NCBI RefSeq assembly: GCF_010435915.1
Contig: NZ_JAAFZH010000007.1
Location: 124,001 to 188,000 of the forward strand
Source: Spirosoma terrae
Lineage (GTDB): Bacteria; Bacteroidota; Bacteroidia; Cytophagales; Spirosomataceae
Reading direction: 5' to 3'
DNA length: 64,000 nt
This document shows, in pieces, positions 24,938 to 33,990 of this stretch (position 1 is its first letter; each line of letters starts with the position of its first letter). A program made the translations under genes and the position numbers. Under the pieces are notes generated by a model. That model did not search any database, had not been told where the DNA came from, and worked only from the letters and a program-made list of their open reading frames with translations.

Positions 24938-24981
24938 AAAACTAATTGGGGCCGACTGAGCAGTCGGCCCCGATTGGTTTT
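24938..24981. terminator. Bidirectional terminator
   Basis: Arms 24938-24957 and 24962-24981 pair over 20 bp with two G-U pairs, loop GAGC, GC-rich core with A and T tracts at the ends. It serves the convergent AraC and cysteine desulfurase genes. Confidence 0.85.
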
Positions 24982-24999
24982 GTGCGATCAAACTAATGT

Positions 25000-26163
25000 C
25001 TAACTCGCCAGTTCTTTCTGATATAGGCCTACCAACGTATCAACTGCATAGTCGATCTCGGCTTCGGTGTTGTATTTGCCAAACGAAAAACGAACATAAC
25101 CGCGTTCGGGATCAAGGCTGGGCAAAGCACCCAGTACGTGCGAACCCACATTTGAACCGCTTGAACAGGCCGAACCACCCGATGCTGAAATCCGGGCAAT
25201 ATCGAGGCTAAACAGCAGCATATCGCTTATATCCGAGGCAGGCAGGCTCACATTCAGAACCGTATACAGGCTATTATCAATATTTCCCGAATCGCCATTA
25301 AAGCGAACATCCGGCATTTTTTCGACCAACCGCTCAATCATTCGACGTTTGAGCGACGTAATGTGCTGCTTATGAGCCTCCATATCACGATAAGCGATTT
25401 CCAGGGCTTTGGCTAAACCGACGATGCCGTATACATTTTCGGTGCCTCCACGCATGTTACGTTCCTGCGCTCCTCCGTGAACAAACGGGTGAATTTTCAC
25501 TCGCTCAGCATTGACATACAGAAAACCGACTCCTTTAGGCCCATGAAATTTGTGGCCCGCCCCAACAATAAAATCGACGGGCAATTGCTGGAGATTGTGC
25601 CGAAAATGCCCCATTGTCTGCACGGTATCAGAATGAAAAATAGCGTCGTGTACCCGACAGATTTCGCCTACCCGATTCAGGTCGAGTAAATTGCCAATCT
25701 CATTATTGCCATGCATCAGCGACACCAGTGAACGTGGGTTCGTTTGTAACAAACTTTCCAGATGAGCCAGATCGATATGCCCTTTTTCGTCGATATTCAC
25801 CAGACTTAACGTAATGGCGCCCTGTTTCGCCAGATGCTCAAGTGTGTGTAGCACGGCATGATGTTCGAGTGGCGACGTAATGGCGTGCGTTAGCCCATAG
25901 GTTTTAATGCTGCTCTGAATGGCGGTGTTATCGGCTTCGGTTCCTCCTGATGTAAAGAAGATTTCAGCGGGTGACGTATTCAGTAATCCGGCAACCAGTT
26001 TACGTGCTTTTTCGATGGCAGTACGTACGGTACGGCCGTGGCTATGAATGGAAGATGGATTGCCAAAATGCTCAGTCATCAGCGGAAGCATAGCATCAAG
26101 CACTTCAGGGTCGAGCCGGGTCGTAGCGGCATTATCCAGGTATACAGCAGCGGTAGGAGTCAT
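25000..26163 (-). CDS. Cysteine desulfurase (IscS/NifS family)
   Basis: 387 residues from the ATG at 26163; the frame is open to 26232, but the conserved start VYLDNAATTRLDP follows directly here. Class V aminotransferase fold: FTSGGTEADN, EHHAVLHTLE, GNNEIGN, PLP lysine Lys205 in GAGHKFHGPKG, GGAQERNMRGGTEN, and the sulfur-carrying Cys333 in SGGSACSSGS. It takes sulfur from cysteine for iron-sulfur clusters or thiolated tRNA. No iscU or other isc/suf gene adjoins, so its acceptor is not evident. A -7 box (TACCTTTG, minus strand) lies at 26198-26205. Confidence 0.92.
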   Translation of the reverse strand: MTPTAAVYLDNAATTRLDPEVLDAMLPLMTEHFGNPSSIHSHGRTVRTAIEKARKLVAGLLNTSPAEIFFTSGGTEADNTAIQSSIKTYGLTHAITSPLEHHAVLHTLEHLAKQGAITLSLVNIDEKGHIDLAHLESLLQTNPRSLVSLMHGNNEIGNLLDLNRVGEICRVHDAIFHSDTVQTMGHFRHNLQQLPVDFIVGAGHKFHGPKGVGFLYVNAERVKIHPFVHGGAQERNMRGGTENVYGIVGLAKALEIAYRDMEAHKQHITSLKRRMIERLVEKMPDVRFNGDSGNIDNSLYTVLNVSLPASDISDMLLFSLDIARISASGGSACSSGSNVGSHVLGALPSLDPERGYVRFSFGKYNTEAEIDYAVDTLVGLYQKELAS

Positions 26164-26197
26164 TGTCTGTTGATTGTGTTGGCAGCGATCAATCTGG

Positions 26198-26205
26198 CAA
26201 AGGTA
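26198..26205 (-). promoter_or_regulatory. Probable -7 element for the cysteine desulfurase gene
   Basis: TACCTTTG on the minus strand fits TAnnTTTG and lies 34 nt before the ATG at 26163. The -33 box is weak. Confidence 0.45.
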
Positions 26206-26279
26206 CGGCGAAGCCAGGTAATGATGAAACACAATTGGCGATTCTGTCGTTCTGCCCTCACCACCTATTATCGATTTAC

Positions 26280-27167
26280 ATGGATTTTTCGCAGGCAGCC
26301 GGGCTTATTTATGCCGAACTATCGAAATGGATTCGCGATGCCATTCGCTACGTTCCCAAAATAGCGGTTGCCATCGTGCTACTGGTATTATTCACCTTCC
26401 TGTCACGCTGGATAAGTCGCTGGGTTATAAAGGGGTTGGATCGAGTCAGCACGAACGTATCGCTTATCAACCTGACCGGGGCCGTCATACGGGTTATGGT
26501 TATGGCCGTCGGACTGTTTGTAGCCCTGGGTGTACTGGGTCTCGATAAAACCGTGACCTCGCTCCTGGCTGGGGCTGGTGTTATTGCACTCGCTGTTGGT
26601 TTCGCGTTCCAGGATTTAACGACTAACTTTATTTCGGGCGCGATGATTGCCTTGGCTCGTCCCATTCAGGTAGGCGACGTAGTGGCGACGAATGGCTTTA
26701 CCGGGAAAGTGCTGGATATAAAACTTCGATCTATCGTTATTGACAATGGCCAGGGCCAAACGATTGAAATTCCCAGCAAGGATGTATTTCAAAAACCGAT
26801 CACCAATTACTCCCGCCTTGGACAGCGACGTATTGAGGTGGCTGCTGGCGTCTCCTACATCGATGATCTGACAAAGGCACAGAACGTAGCCAAAGCCGCT
26901 GTAACCAACCTACCATTTGTGCTCCGGGAGCGACCCATTGAACTACATTATCGCAATTTTGCCGATGCCAACATTCAATTTGTTCTCTGGTTCTGGATCA
27001 ACAACGCAACCAACGCACAAATGGCACTCAGTGAAGCGATTATAGCGGTTAAACAGGCCTTTGACCAACATCAGATTCTGATCGTATTTGCGGGCCAAAC
27101 ATTTGATTTAAAGGAGAAATTAGCGCCTAAATCGGTTCAGCAGGAATCCCAAACTAATGCAAATTAG
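26280..27167 (+). CDS. Small-conductance mechanosensitive channel (MscS family)
   Basis: 295 residues from the ATG at 26280. A longer frame reaches back to 26163, but its added residues look like untranslated spacer. Three membrane helices lie in residues 15-110: VPKIAVAIVLLVLFTFLSRW, LTGAVIRVMVMAVGLFVALG and the pore helix LLAGAGVIALAVGFAFQDLTTNFISG. The beta domain follows (RPIQVGDVVATNGFTGKVLDI, then IEIPSKDVFQKPITNYS). It releases solutes on hypo-osmotic shock. The last 14 bases overlap the end of the convergent thioredoxin-fold gene. Confidence 0.92.
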   Translation: MDFSQAAGLIYAELSKWIRDAIRYVPKIAVAIVLLVLFTFLSRWISRWVIKGLDRVSTNVSLINLTGAVIRVMVMAVGLFVALGVLGLDKTVTSLLAGAGVIALAVGFAFQDLTTNFISGAMIALARPIQVGDVVATNGFTGKVLDIKLRSIVIDNGQGQTIEIPSKDVFQKPITNYSRLGQRRIEVAAGVSYIDDLTKAQNVAKAAVTNLPFVLRERPIELHYRNFADANIQFVLWFWINNATNAQMALSEAIIAVKQAFDQHQILIVFAGQTFDLKEKLAPKSVQQESQTNAN

Positions 27168-27906
27168 TTAACACTTCTTTTAGCTGCTCATAGACGGTTG
27201 CCCCCTGAAGATTAGCCAGCACTTTACCCGCTTTATCGATAACGACAATCGTTGGAATACCCGTTACGTGGTACTTCTCATGAAATCCATAGGCATTGGG
27301 CACCGCAGCAAACGGCAATTTCTCGGCAGCCGGATTGTCGGCCGCTTTTGTGGGCTCACTATTTAATACGGCAATCTGAACTGGCTTTTGCGGTGATTTA
27401 TAAACGCTGACGGCATCCGTATACGCCGATTTTTGCTTTTCGGTCCAGAACTCCTTGTTCAGACTAATCCAGAAACTAAGGATAACGACTTTGCCCAGCA
27501 AATCGGCCGAACGATACGTAGTACCATCCAATCCGGTCATCGCAAACGGCGCAATGGTTTGTCCCAGCCGGGGCTGTTTCGCTGGATCGCGATCCCGAAA
27601 CCGATGCGTTTCATGCTCTTCGGGCGTTGATGGGCGCATAATGTACGACTTCGGGCGGCCAAATTCGTTATACTCAGGCACCAGATGGTATTTGAATGGA
27701 TCGTCTTTCGTAAGCTCACTATACTGTTCCATCGTGATCGGCTGCCCCGTAAGCTTATTCGTAATCGGGATTGACGACGTAACTTCAGTCTGGCGAGGAG
27801 TACTACGCACGGTCACTTTCTGAACACCTACCTGTGCCTTACAAACTGATACTGTTACGTAGGAGACAAATAAAACGGACGATACTAGTTTCTTTGATCC
27901 AGTCAT
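27154..27906 (-). CDS. Thioredoxin-fold (TlpA-like) protein without CxxC
   Basis: 250 residues with a signal peptide (to about Ala24), so periplasmic or surface. Residues about 110-250 are a redoxin/TlpA fold: PRLGQTIAPFAMTGLDGTTYRSADLLGKVVILSFW, and the cis-proline region VTGIPTIVVIDKAGKVL. Where TlpA has WCxxC this protein has FWISLNKEFW, so both redox cysteines are gone. It may bind or scaffold rather than reduce disulfides. The N-terminal 100 residues, rich in Thr, Arg and Pro, are not recognised. Its 3' end overlaps that of the MscS gene by 14 bp. Confidence 0.8.
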   Translation of the reverse strand: MTGSKKLVSSVLFVSYVTVSVCKAQVGVQKVTVRSTPRQTEVTSSIPITNKLTGQPITMEQYSELTKDDPFKYHLVPEYNEFGRPKSYIMRPSTPEEHETHRFRDRDPAKQPRLGQTIAPFAMTGLDGTTYRSADLLGKVVILSFWISLNKEFWTEKQKSAYTDAVSVYKSPQKPVQIAVLNSEPTKAADNPAAEKLPFAAVPNAYGFHEKYHVTGIPTIVVIDKAGKVLANLQGATVYEQLKEVLTNLH

Positions 27907-28064
27907 TGATTTACGATGGTTTCTCTAGTTATCAAACAAAATTCGGGCCAGCCAACAGCTTCACGCTACGTAATAGTAACAATCATTCCCGTTTTCTGAT
28001 GCGTTCACTGAACATTACGCTTTTCCCCCGGGTTAGGGTTCATGAAAAAACTACGTTATTGCGT

Positions 28065-28907
28065 ATGATTCGATTTGTACTGATTCTACTTTGCTGTGCT
28101 ACGTTACAGACACGCGGCCAGTCAACCCGCCATGAAACCCGCAACCGGGCTGTTTTTTGGACAGAACAGAACTTCGTCTTTAAAACGGGCGGTCGCTGGA
28201 GCTTTCAGCTCGATCATCAATACCGCCGACAGGCCGATGACGATGGGCGTGATTTAAACGCATTCCGGCATCCGCTATTACAGGTTTTCAGACCCTGGAT
28301 TAATTATCAGTTGTCTAAACCCGTTCGACTTTCCATTTCACCAATCGGACTTTGGTGGAACTGGGGGCGGATTAATGAGTATCAACCAACCACTTTTTTT
28401 CAGGAAATACGGATAATTCCGCAATTACAAATAACCAAACCGCTAGGTGATGGCGAATTCATTCAACGGTTTCGCACAGAACTTCGCTGGCCGTCCCGGA
28501 CTGATACGTTAGCCAACGCCTATGTATTTCTTTCGGATGGCGAATCGCAGGAGGTGCTGGCCGACCGTTTTAATGTTCGCTTACGGGCGATGGCTCGCTG
28601 GATCAATCCTGTTTTTAAACGTAACGAGCAAGATAAACGGTGGTATACGCATTTGAGTATCGAACCCATGATGGTCCTCTCACCCACGGCTACGCACTTC
28701 GACCAGAACCGCACTTATATGGCTATCGGCAGGAAGATAAGCGAAAATCTCCGGCTCGAACTTGGCTATCTGAACCAATACACAATCCAGCGCATTCCAG
28801 CTGATCAATTACGGATCCATCGTTTTAACCATGCGCTTCATGTCTACGTATATCTGGAAAACCGCCGTCGTTCCAAAGCAGCTTCCGACTCGGGGCCAGA
28901 AGATTAA
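28065..28907 (+). CDS. DUF2490-type outer-membrane-like protein
   Basis: 280 residues from the ATG at 28065, which opens a signal peptide (MIRFVLILLCCATLQTRGQS). The frame is open from 27834, but the upstream part reads as spacer. The body is built of amphipathic beta strands with many Arg/Trp/Tyr (WTEQNFVFKTGGRWSFQLDHQYRR, ISPIGLWWNWG, LRLELGYLNQYT), which fits the DUF2490 family of predicted outer-membrane barrels in Bacteroidota. Function unknown; its neighbours do not help. Confidence 0.75.
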   Translation: MIRFVLILLCCATLQTRGQSTRHETRNRAVFWTEQNFVFKTGGRWSFQLDHQYRRQADDDGRDLNAFRHPLLQVFRPWINYQLSKPVRLSISPIGLWWNWGRINEYQPTTFFQEIRIIPQLQITKPLGDGEFIQRFRTELRWPSRTDTLANAYVFLSDGESQEVLADRFNVRLRAMARWINPVFKRNEQDKRWYTHLSIEPMMVLSPTATHFDQNRTYMAIGRKISENLRLELGYLNQYTIQRIPADQLRIHRFNHALHVYVYLENRRRSKAASDSGPED

Positions 28908-29016
28908 ACCACCTCTCAAAAGTCTTCAATAACTACAGCAGCTACAGTTGAAACCATTGATCACACCGCACCAGAACGAAACCGTAAATCTTCTGGCTAT
29001 GAATAAAATAACATAT

Positions 29017-29059
29017 CCATAAAAAAGGCCCTGAAATCAATTCAGGGCCTTTTTTATGG
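29017..29059. terminator. Bidirectional intrinsic terminator
   Basis: Perfect 19-bp stem (29017-29035 with 29041-29059), loop ATCAA, with an A6/T6 pair inside each arm. It serves the convergent DUF2490 and TPR genes. Confidence 0.9.
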
Positions 29060-29069
29060 GTCAAACGAC

Positions 29070-30470
29070 TTACTTTTTGTACTGCTGAATGATTTTGTAG
29101 AGCGCTTTTTGCTTTTCCAGCTCCGGGAAAAACTCAAACAGCTGCACATGCGCATCATAGTCAAGAGCAAGCGCAGCTTCCAGTTGGATCAACGACTCCC
29201 GATAATAACCCGCATGAATCAGATAGACAGCCGAGCGGTAATATAAATCAGCCTCTTTGGGCATATCCTCAAGCCCTGTCTGAATAATCTCGTTGGCTTT
29301 CAGAAAATCGCCCTGATCAAAAGGAACCAGCGACCAGGTTAAGTAAACATCAGGGTTTGATGAATCGACCTCAGCTGCTTTCTCAAAGGCTTCGACACTG
29401 GATAGAACATTGCCGATTTTATACTCTGTTTCGGCCAGAGCCAGGTAATACTCACTGTTCTGATCGTTTAGCTTGACAGCCTTTTGCAGGAACGGCAACG
29501 CTTCGTACCATTTCCCCGACTCACTCAAACATACACCAATGCCGTGCCAGGCTTCATCCCACAGCGAATCTAGTTTAATAGCTTCTCTATATTCTTTGAT
29601 AGCCTCTGGCAAACGGTCCTGCTTTTCTAAGCTAGCGCCCAGGTGGCAGTACGTATCAGCGGTTGCTTCTTCATACTTAAGCGTTTCCCGGTAGCAATTC
29701 TCTGCTTTTTCGAAAAGCCCCAGGTTCATATATGTATTACCCAGGTTGAAATGTGCGGAGGAGAAATCTTCCTTGATCAGGACAGCATAATCGTAGGCTT
29801 CGGCCGCTTCGGCATACCGGGCCAGTTTACTATACGCTATCCCGATGTTGTACCAGGCATTGTATGAATACGGATCTTTATCGATCAACTGTTGGTAGTA
29901 CGTCAGGCTATTTTCCAGCTCACCCGTAACGTCGAGACAAAACGCCAACTCGTAGAGCGCATTTTCATTGTTGATATTCAGAGCAATTGATTTTTTGTAG
30001 TAAGCAATTGCATCCTCATATCGCCCCCAGTTCTGGTAGCTCTGTCCCAGCTGAAACAGAATATCATCCTTATCTTCAGCTTTGTCGAGCAATTCTTCCA
30101 ATACCTGAATGGCTTCTTCGTAACGACCAGCCATATTTAAAACTGATCCCTGCATAAATGGCACATCAAGATCGCCGGGATTAAACAACGAAGCCCGTTC
30201 CAGCAGATCCAGCGATTCATCAAACCGCTGAAAATTAGCCAGAATCTGGGCTTTGTCGAGCATAAGCTCCAGCGCATATGGGAAATTCTCCAGTCCGGCC
30301 TCGGCGGCTTTAAAAGCCTTGTCTAAATCACCATGATTGAGGTAATGTTCAACCATTTGTTCATAGACGTCCAGGTCGAAAAACTGGCTTTGCTGCTGGT
30401 CCAGCATCTGCTCAAAACGCCGGATAGATTCTTTAATATCGCCTTCTCGTTCTTCGAACTCTTGCTCCAT
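29070..30470 (-). CDS. Tetratricopeptide repeat protein
   Basis: 466 residues, without a signal peptide, made almost wholly of TPR units of about 34 residues (at least eleven), for example AYYKKSIALNINNENALYELAF, AWYNIGIAYSKLARYAEAAEAYDYAV and SAHFNLGNTYMNLGLFEKAENCYRETL. The N-terminus is acidic and helical (MEQEFEEREGDIKESIRRFEQML). TPR proteins scaffold complexes; here it is likely cytoplasmic. Proteins of this size and type are general in Cytophagales. No partner is shown by the neighbours. The spacer 30471-30627 has only a small 6-bp GC hairpin (30505-30519). Confidence 0.9.
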   Translation of the reverse strand: MEQEFEEREGDIKESIRRFEQMLDQQQSQFFDLDVYEQMVEHYLNHGDLDKAFKAAEAGLENFPYALELMLDKAQILANFQRFDESLDLLERASLFNPGDLDVPFMQGSVLNMAGRYEEAIQVLEELLDKAEDKDDILFQLGQSYQNWGRYEDAIAYYKKSIALNINNENALYELAFCLDVTGELENSLTYYQQLIDKDPYSYNAWYNIGIAYSKLARYAEAAEAYDYAVLIKEDFSSAHFNLGNTYMNLGLFEKAENCYRETLKYEEATADTYCHLGASLEKQDRLPEAIKEYREAIKLDSLWDEAWHGIGVCLSESGKWYEALPFLQKAVKLNDQNSEYYLALAETEYKIGNVLSSVEAFEKAAEVDSSNPDVYLTWSLVPFDQGDFLKANEIIQTGLEDMPKEADLYYRSAVYLIHAGYYRESLIQLEAALALDYDAHVQLFEFFPELEKQKALYKIIQQYKK

Positions 30471-30627
30471 GCTATTGCCTTAAAAATGTGGGGCGGATAG
30501 GGGCCGCGCCAATGGCGCGATTTATCCTTTGGCAGTGTAATATAATGTCAGAAAAGAGAAATTCCAACCCATTGCCCGAAAATTTACGCTCTGATCAGCC
30601 ATCACAAAACTGCCTTTGTGGAGACTT

Positions 30628-31641
30628 TTATGTATCGCTCAGAGCCGAGGCTATACGCTGAATTGTTTCGCTTAGCGAACGATACTGAAACCCAGCTACC
30701 TGTTCTATTTTACGTCCATCGTACTGATACAATGAACTGGCCGAGCGGGCAGTTTCCCGAGTAATCAGCGGTGTCTTTCCTAGTACCCAGGCTCGTATCG
30801 CTTCAAGTGGCCAAAGCAGACGAGTCAAGGCTGGCGGCACCCGCATGGTTGGGGGGCGTTTCTTCAGCGCATTCGCTAGTTGTTCTAACAAGGAACGGTA
30901 AGGAATGGTGCCCCCATTGAGAATGAACCTTTGTGATGAAATGGATGACTGCATTAAACGAACCATCGCATCAACCACATCCAACACATCAACGTAGTTC
31001 GCCAGTCCAGCCGGGTAGAACGGTTTTTGGTCCATTACGTACTTGATCAATTGTAAACTGCTTCGGTTCCAATCGCCCGTTCCCAGCACAATGGATGGAT
31101 TGACAATGGCTACGTTAAGCCCTTCGGCGACTCCACGCCAGACTTCCAGCTCCGCCCGGTATTTAGTCTTTGCGTAGTTTGAGTTATTTGGCGATTCTTC
31201 CCATTTATAGTTCTCATCGACCACAACGGGCTCGTTTTTAGTATTTCCCTTCGGAACCGGTCGCCCTACGGCGGCCACTGAACTTATAAATCCCAACTTT
31301 CGTATGCCCACGTTCAGGCAGACATTTACTACGTTAGCCGTACCTTCCACATTAATACGTTCCATCTGATCCCGGCCTTTAGGCTCAAACGAGACAATAG
31401 CTGCGGCATGAACAACATCGATTCCTGGTTTTATAGCTTGTTCAAGCGAAGGAATATCGAGCACATCGCCTTCGTACCACGTAATCTGATCTGCTACGTC
31501 AATAAGCATTCCATAGCTGCTATCCGCCCGTTTCAGCGCCGACACAGAGTAGCCATCTGCCAGGTAGCGACGTGCTATATGCGACCCAATGAATCCGGTT
31601 GCTCCCGTAATAAAAACAGAATTAAATAGTGATGATGTCAA
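30628..31641 (-). CDS. NAD-dependent epimerase/dehydratase (extended SDR)
   Basis: 337 residues. Extended SDR: FITGATGFIGSHIARRYL cofactor loop, GDVLDIPSLEQAI, HAAAIVSFEP, ISSVAAVG with the catalytic serine and the Tyr-x3-Lys in NYAKTKYRAE. It resembles dihydroflavonol-4-reductase and 3-beta-hydroxysteroid dehydrogenase-like proteins that act on sugars, sterols or flavonoid-like substrates; I cannot say which. RVPPALTRLLWPLEAIRAWVLGK near 265-290 could touch the membrane. It is divergent from metG across a 243-bp spacer that carries a giant inverted repeat. Confidence 0.88.
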   Translation of the reverse strand: MTSSLFNSVFITGATGFIGSHIARRYLADGYSVSALKRADSSYGMLIDVADQITWYEGDVLDIPSLEQAIKPGIDVVHAAAIVSFEPKGRDQMERINVEGTANVVNVCLNVGIRKLGFISSVAAVGRPVPKGNTKNEPVVVDENYKWEESPNNSNYAKTKYRAELEVWRGVAEGLNVAIVNPSIVLGTGDWNRSSLQLIKYVMDQKPFYPAGLANYVDVLDVVDAMVRLMQSSISSQRFILNGGTIPYRSLLEQLANALKKRPPTMRVPPALTRLLWPLEAIRAWVLGKTPLITRETARSASSLYQYDGRKIEQVAGFQYRSLSETIQRIASALSDT

Positions 31642-31778
31642 TTGAAGTTTTTGATTTCGACCCAGTTGAGGAAATTATTCGTATCGGGCTTGTTGTTTTC
31701 CATAGTAGCCTAACGTGTACTCTTTGCGTAAACATAACAACGTTCGGGCTTGAATTACTAATTTTACGCCACAAATGC

Positions 31779-31873
31779 AGTTTATAGTTTTCAGTTTATA
31801 GTTTTCAGTGGCTGATGCGTCAGCAAATATCTAGCGTCAGCCACTGAAAACTATAAACTGAAAACTATAAACT
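31779..31873 (+). repeat. 39-bp inverted repeat in the metG leader
   Basis: Arms 31779-31817 and 31835-31873 pair over 39 bp with a single G-U, loop 17 nt. The arms are themselves made of tandem TTTATAGTTTTCAG units, and an extra partial unit runs on to 31881. It ends 11 nt before the metG ATG, in a divergent-promoter spacer, so it is not a usual terminator. Confidence 0.75.
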
Positions 31874-31884
31874 ATAAACTGTTT

Positions 31885-33936
31885 ATGTCCCTGGAAAACC
31901 CACAACGATATACCGTTACGGCGGCCTTAATTTACGCCAACGGTCCGATTCACATCGGCCACATTGCAGGCTGTTACCTACCCGCCGACATCTACGTCCG
32001 CTATCTACGCTCGACCGGGAAAGACGTAGCGTTCATTAGCGGAACCGATGAGCATGGCGTTCCGATTACTATCAAAGCCAAGAAGGAAGGCATTACTCCG
32101 CAACAGGTTGTCGATAAATACTACGTTCAGATTAAGCAAGCCTTCAGCGATTTCGGTATCTCGTTCGATATTTACTCGCGTACCTCGAATCAAATTCACC
32201 ACGAAACGTCGCAGGAGTTTTTTACGAAACTGTACGACAACGGTGATTTCGACGAAGAAGTAACTGAGCAATACTATGATGAAGTGGCAGGTCAGTTTCT
32301 GGCCGATCGCTACATTGTCGGTACGTGTCCGGTTTGTGGTAATCCTAATGCTTATGGCGATCAATGCGAACGCTGTGGAACGGCACTCAGCCCAACCGAG
32401 CTTATTGAGCCACACTCAACCCTCTCGGGCTCCAAACCAGTTATGCGTTCTACCAAAAACTGGTTTTTGCCGCTGGACCGGATGCAGCCCAAAATTGAAG
32501 AATACGTGAACAGCCATACCGAATGGAAAACAAACGTATTCGGTCAGTGTCAATCGTGGCTGAAAGAGGGACTACGTCCCCGCGCCATGACCCGTGACCT
32601 CGACTGGGGGATCTCCGTTCCATTGCCCGATGCCGATGGTAAAGTGCTGTACGTCTGGTTCGACGCACCCATTGGCTACATCAGTATGACCAAAGAATGG
32701 GCGGCTCAGCAAGGGCGTGACTGGGAACTATACTGGCGCGACAAGGATACCAAGCTGGTTCATTTCATCGGAAAAGATAACATTGTTTTCCACTGCATTA
32801 TTTTCCCAGCCATGTTGATGGCGGAAGGAAGCTATATTCTGGCCGACAACGTACCCGCCAATGAATTCATGAATCTGGAAGGCGATAAGATCAGTACGTC
32901 TCGCAACTGGGCAGTCTGGCTTCACGAATATCTGGAGGAGTTACCAGGAAAACAGGACGTATTACGCTACGTTCTGGCGGCTAATGCTCCCGAAACGAAA
33001 GACAGTGAGTTTACCTGGAAAGATTTTCAGGCACGTAATAACAATGAACTGGTTGCGGTTTTTGGCAATTTTGTCAACCGGGCTATTGTGCTCACCCAGA
33101 AATTCTGCGATGGAAAAGTCCCTCCTATTGGTGCTTTGACAGATTATGATCAACAGACACTGAACGAACTGGCCCAATTTCCGGACCGAATTGGTCAGGC
33201 TATAGGTCAATATAAATTCCGGGAAGCGCTTGGCTCGTTGATGGACTTAGCCCGCTTGGGCAACAAGTATCTGGCAGAAACGGAACCCTGGAAAGTTGTT
33301 AAAACCGATCCACTACGGGCTAACACGATTTTGAACATCGCACTGCAAATCTCTGCGAATCTGAGCATCGTTTGCGAGCCCTTTTTGCCCTTTACGACCG
33401 AGAAATTACGTAGTCAGTTGAATATCACCGAACATTTCAACTGGACCAACGCCGGGCGTGCCGACCTACTGGTGGAAGGTCACGAGTTGGGAAAAGGTGA
33501 ACTGCTGTTTGCCAAGATCGAAGACGAAGAAATAAATAAACAGATTCAAAAATTACTCAATGCCAAGCGCATGAATGAATTAGAAACGAAAACCATTCCG
33601 GCTATTCGAAATGAAATTACTTATGATGATTTCGCCAAAATGGATATTCGGGTAGGTACGATCACCGAAGCCGAACGCGTTCCTAAAAGTGATAAACTGC
33701 TGAAACTAAAAGTCGACGATGGTTTAGGCGGCCGACAAATCCTGAGCGGGATTGCCAAGCATTTTTCGCCGGAAGAAGTCATTGGCAAACAGGTTACCTT
33801 CCTGGCCAATCTGGCTCCCCGTAAAATGATGGGACTGGAGTCGCAGGGAATGATTCTGATGGCTGAAGATCGTGACGGAAAATTGTCTTTGATTACACCG
33901 GGAGAAGCAGTCTGGAACGGCGGAACCGTTTCGTAA
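31885..33936 (+). CDS. metG: Methionyl-tRNA synthetase
   Basis: 683 residues. Class I synthetase with HIGH at 23-26, a zinc knuckle with four cysteines ([18 protein letters not shown]), the KMSKS loop as KISTS at 335-339, an anticodon-binding helical domain, and an appended C-terminal tRNA-binding OB fold (about 575-683; [23 protein letters not shown], then [11 protein letters not shown]). The appended domain makes it the long, dimeric type. It charges both initiator and elongator tRNA-Met. The long inverted repeat directly upstream would lie in its mRNA leader. Confidence 0.98.
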   Translation: MSLENPQRYTVTAALIYANGPIHIGHIAGCYLPADIYVRYLRSTGKDVAFISGTDEHGVPITIKAKKEGITPQQVVDKYYVQIKQAFSDFGISFDIYSRTSNQIHHETSQEFFTKLYDNGDFDEEVTEQYYDEVAGQFLADRYIVGTCPVCGNPNAYGDQCERCGTALSPTELIEPHSTLSGSKPVMRSTKNWFLPLDRMQPKIEEYVNSHTEWKTNVFGQCQSWLKEGLRPRAMTRDLDWGISVPLPDADGKVLYVWFDAPIGYISMTKEWAAQQGRDWELYWRDKDTKLVHFIGKDNIVFHCIIFPAMLMAEGSYILADNVPANEFMNLEGDKISTSRNWAVWLHEYLEELPGKQDVLRYVLAANAPETKDSEFTWKDFQARNNNELVAVFGNFVNRAIVLTQKFCDGKVPPIGALTDYDQQTLNELAQFPDRIGQAIGQYKFREALGSLMDLARLGNKYLAETEPWKVVKTDPLRANTILNIALQISANLSIVCEPFLPFTTEKLRSQLNITEHFNWTNAGRADLLVEGHELGKGELLFAKIEDEEINKQIQKLLNAKRMNELETKTIPAIRNEITYDDFAKMDIRVGTITEAERVPKSDKLLKLKVDDGLGGRQILSGIAKHFSPEEVIGKQVTFLANLAPRKMMGLESQGMILMAEDRDGKLSLITPGEAVWNGGTVS

Positions 33937-33957
33937 CCCCTTACACTACGTTTACCG

Positions 33958-33990
33958 ATGCCGGAAACTTGAAGGTTTCCGGCATTTTTG
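33958..33990 (+). terminator. Intrinsic terminator after metG
   Basis: Stem of 11 bp (33958-33968 with 33975-33985), loop TTGAAG, followed by a T run. It touches the 3' end of the convergent DUF2264 gene. Confidence 0.85.
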
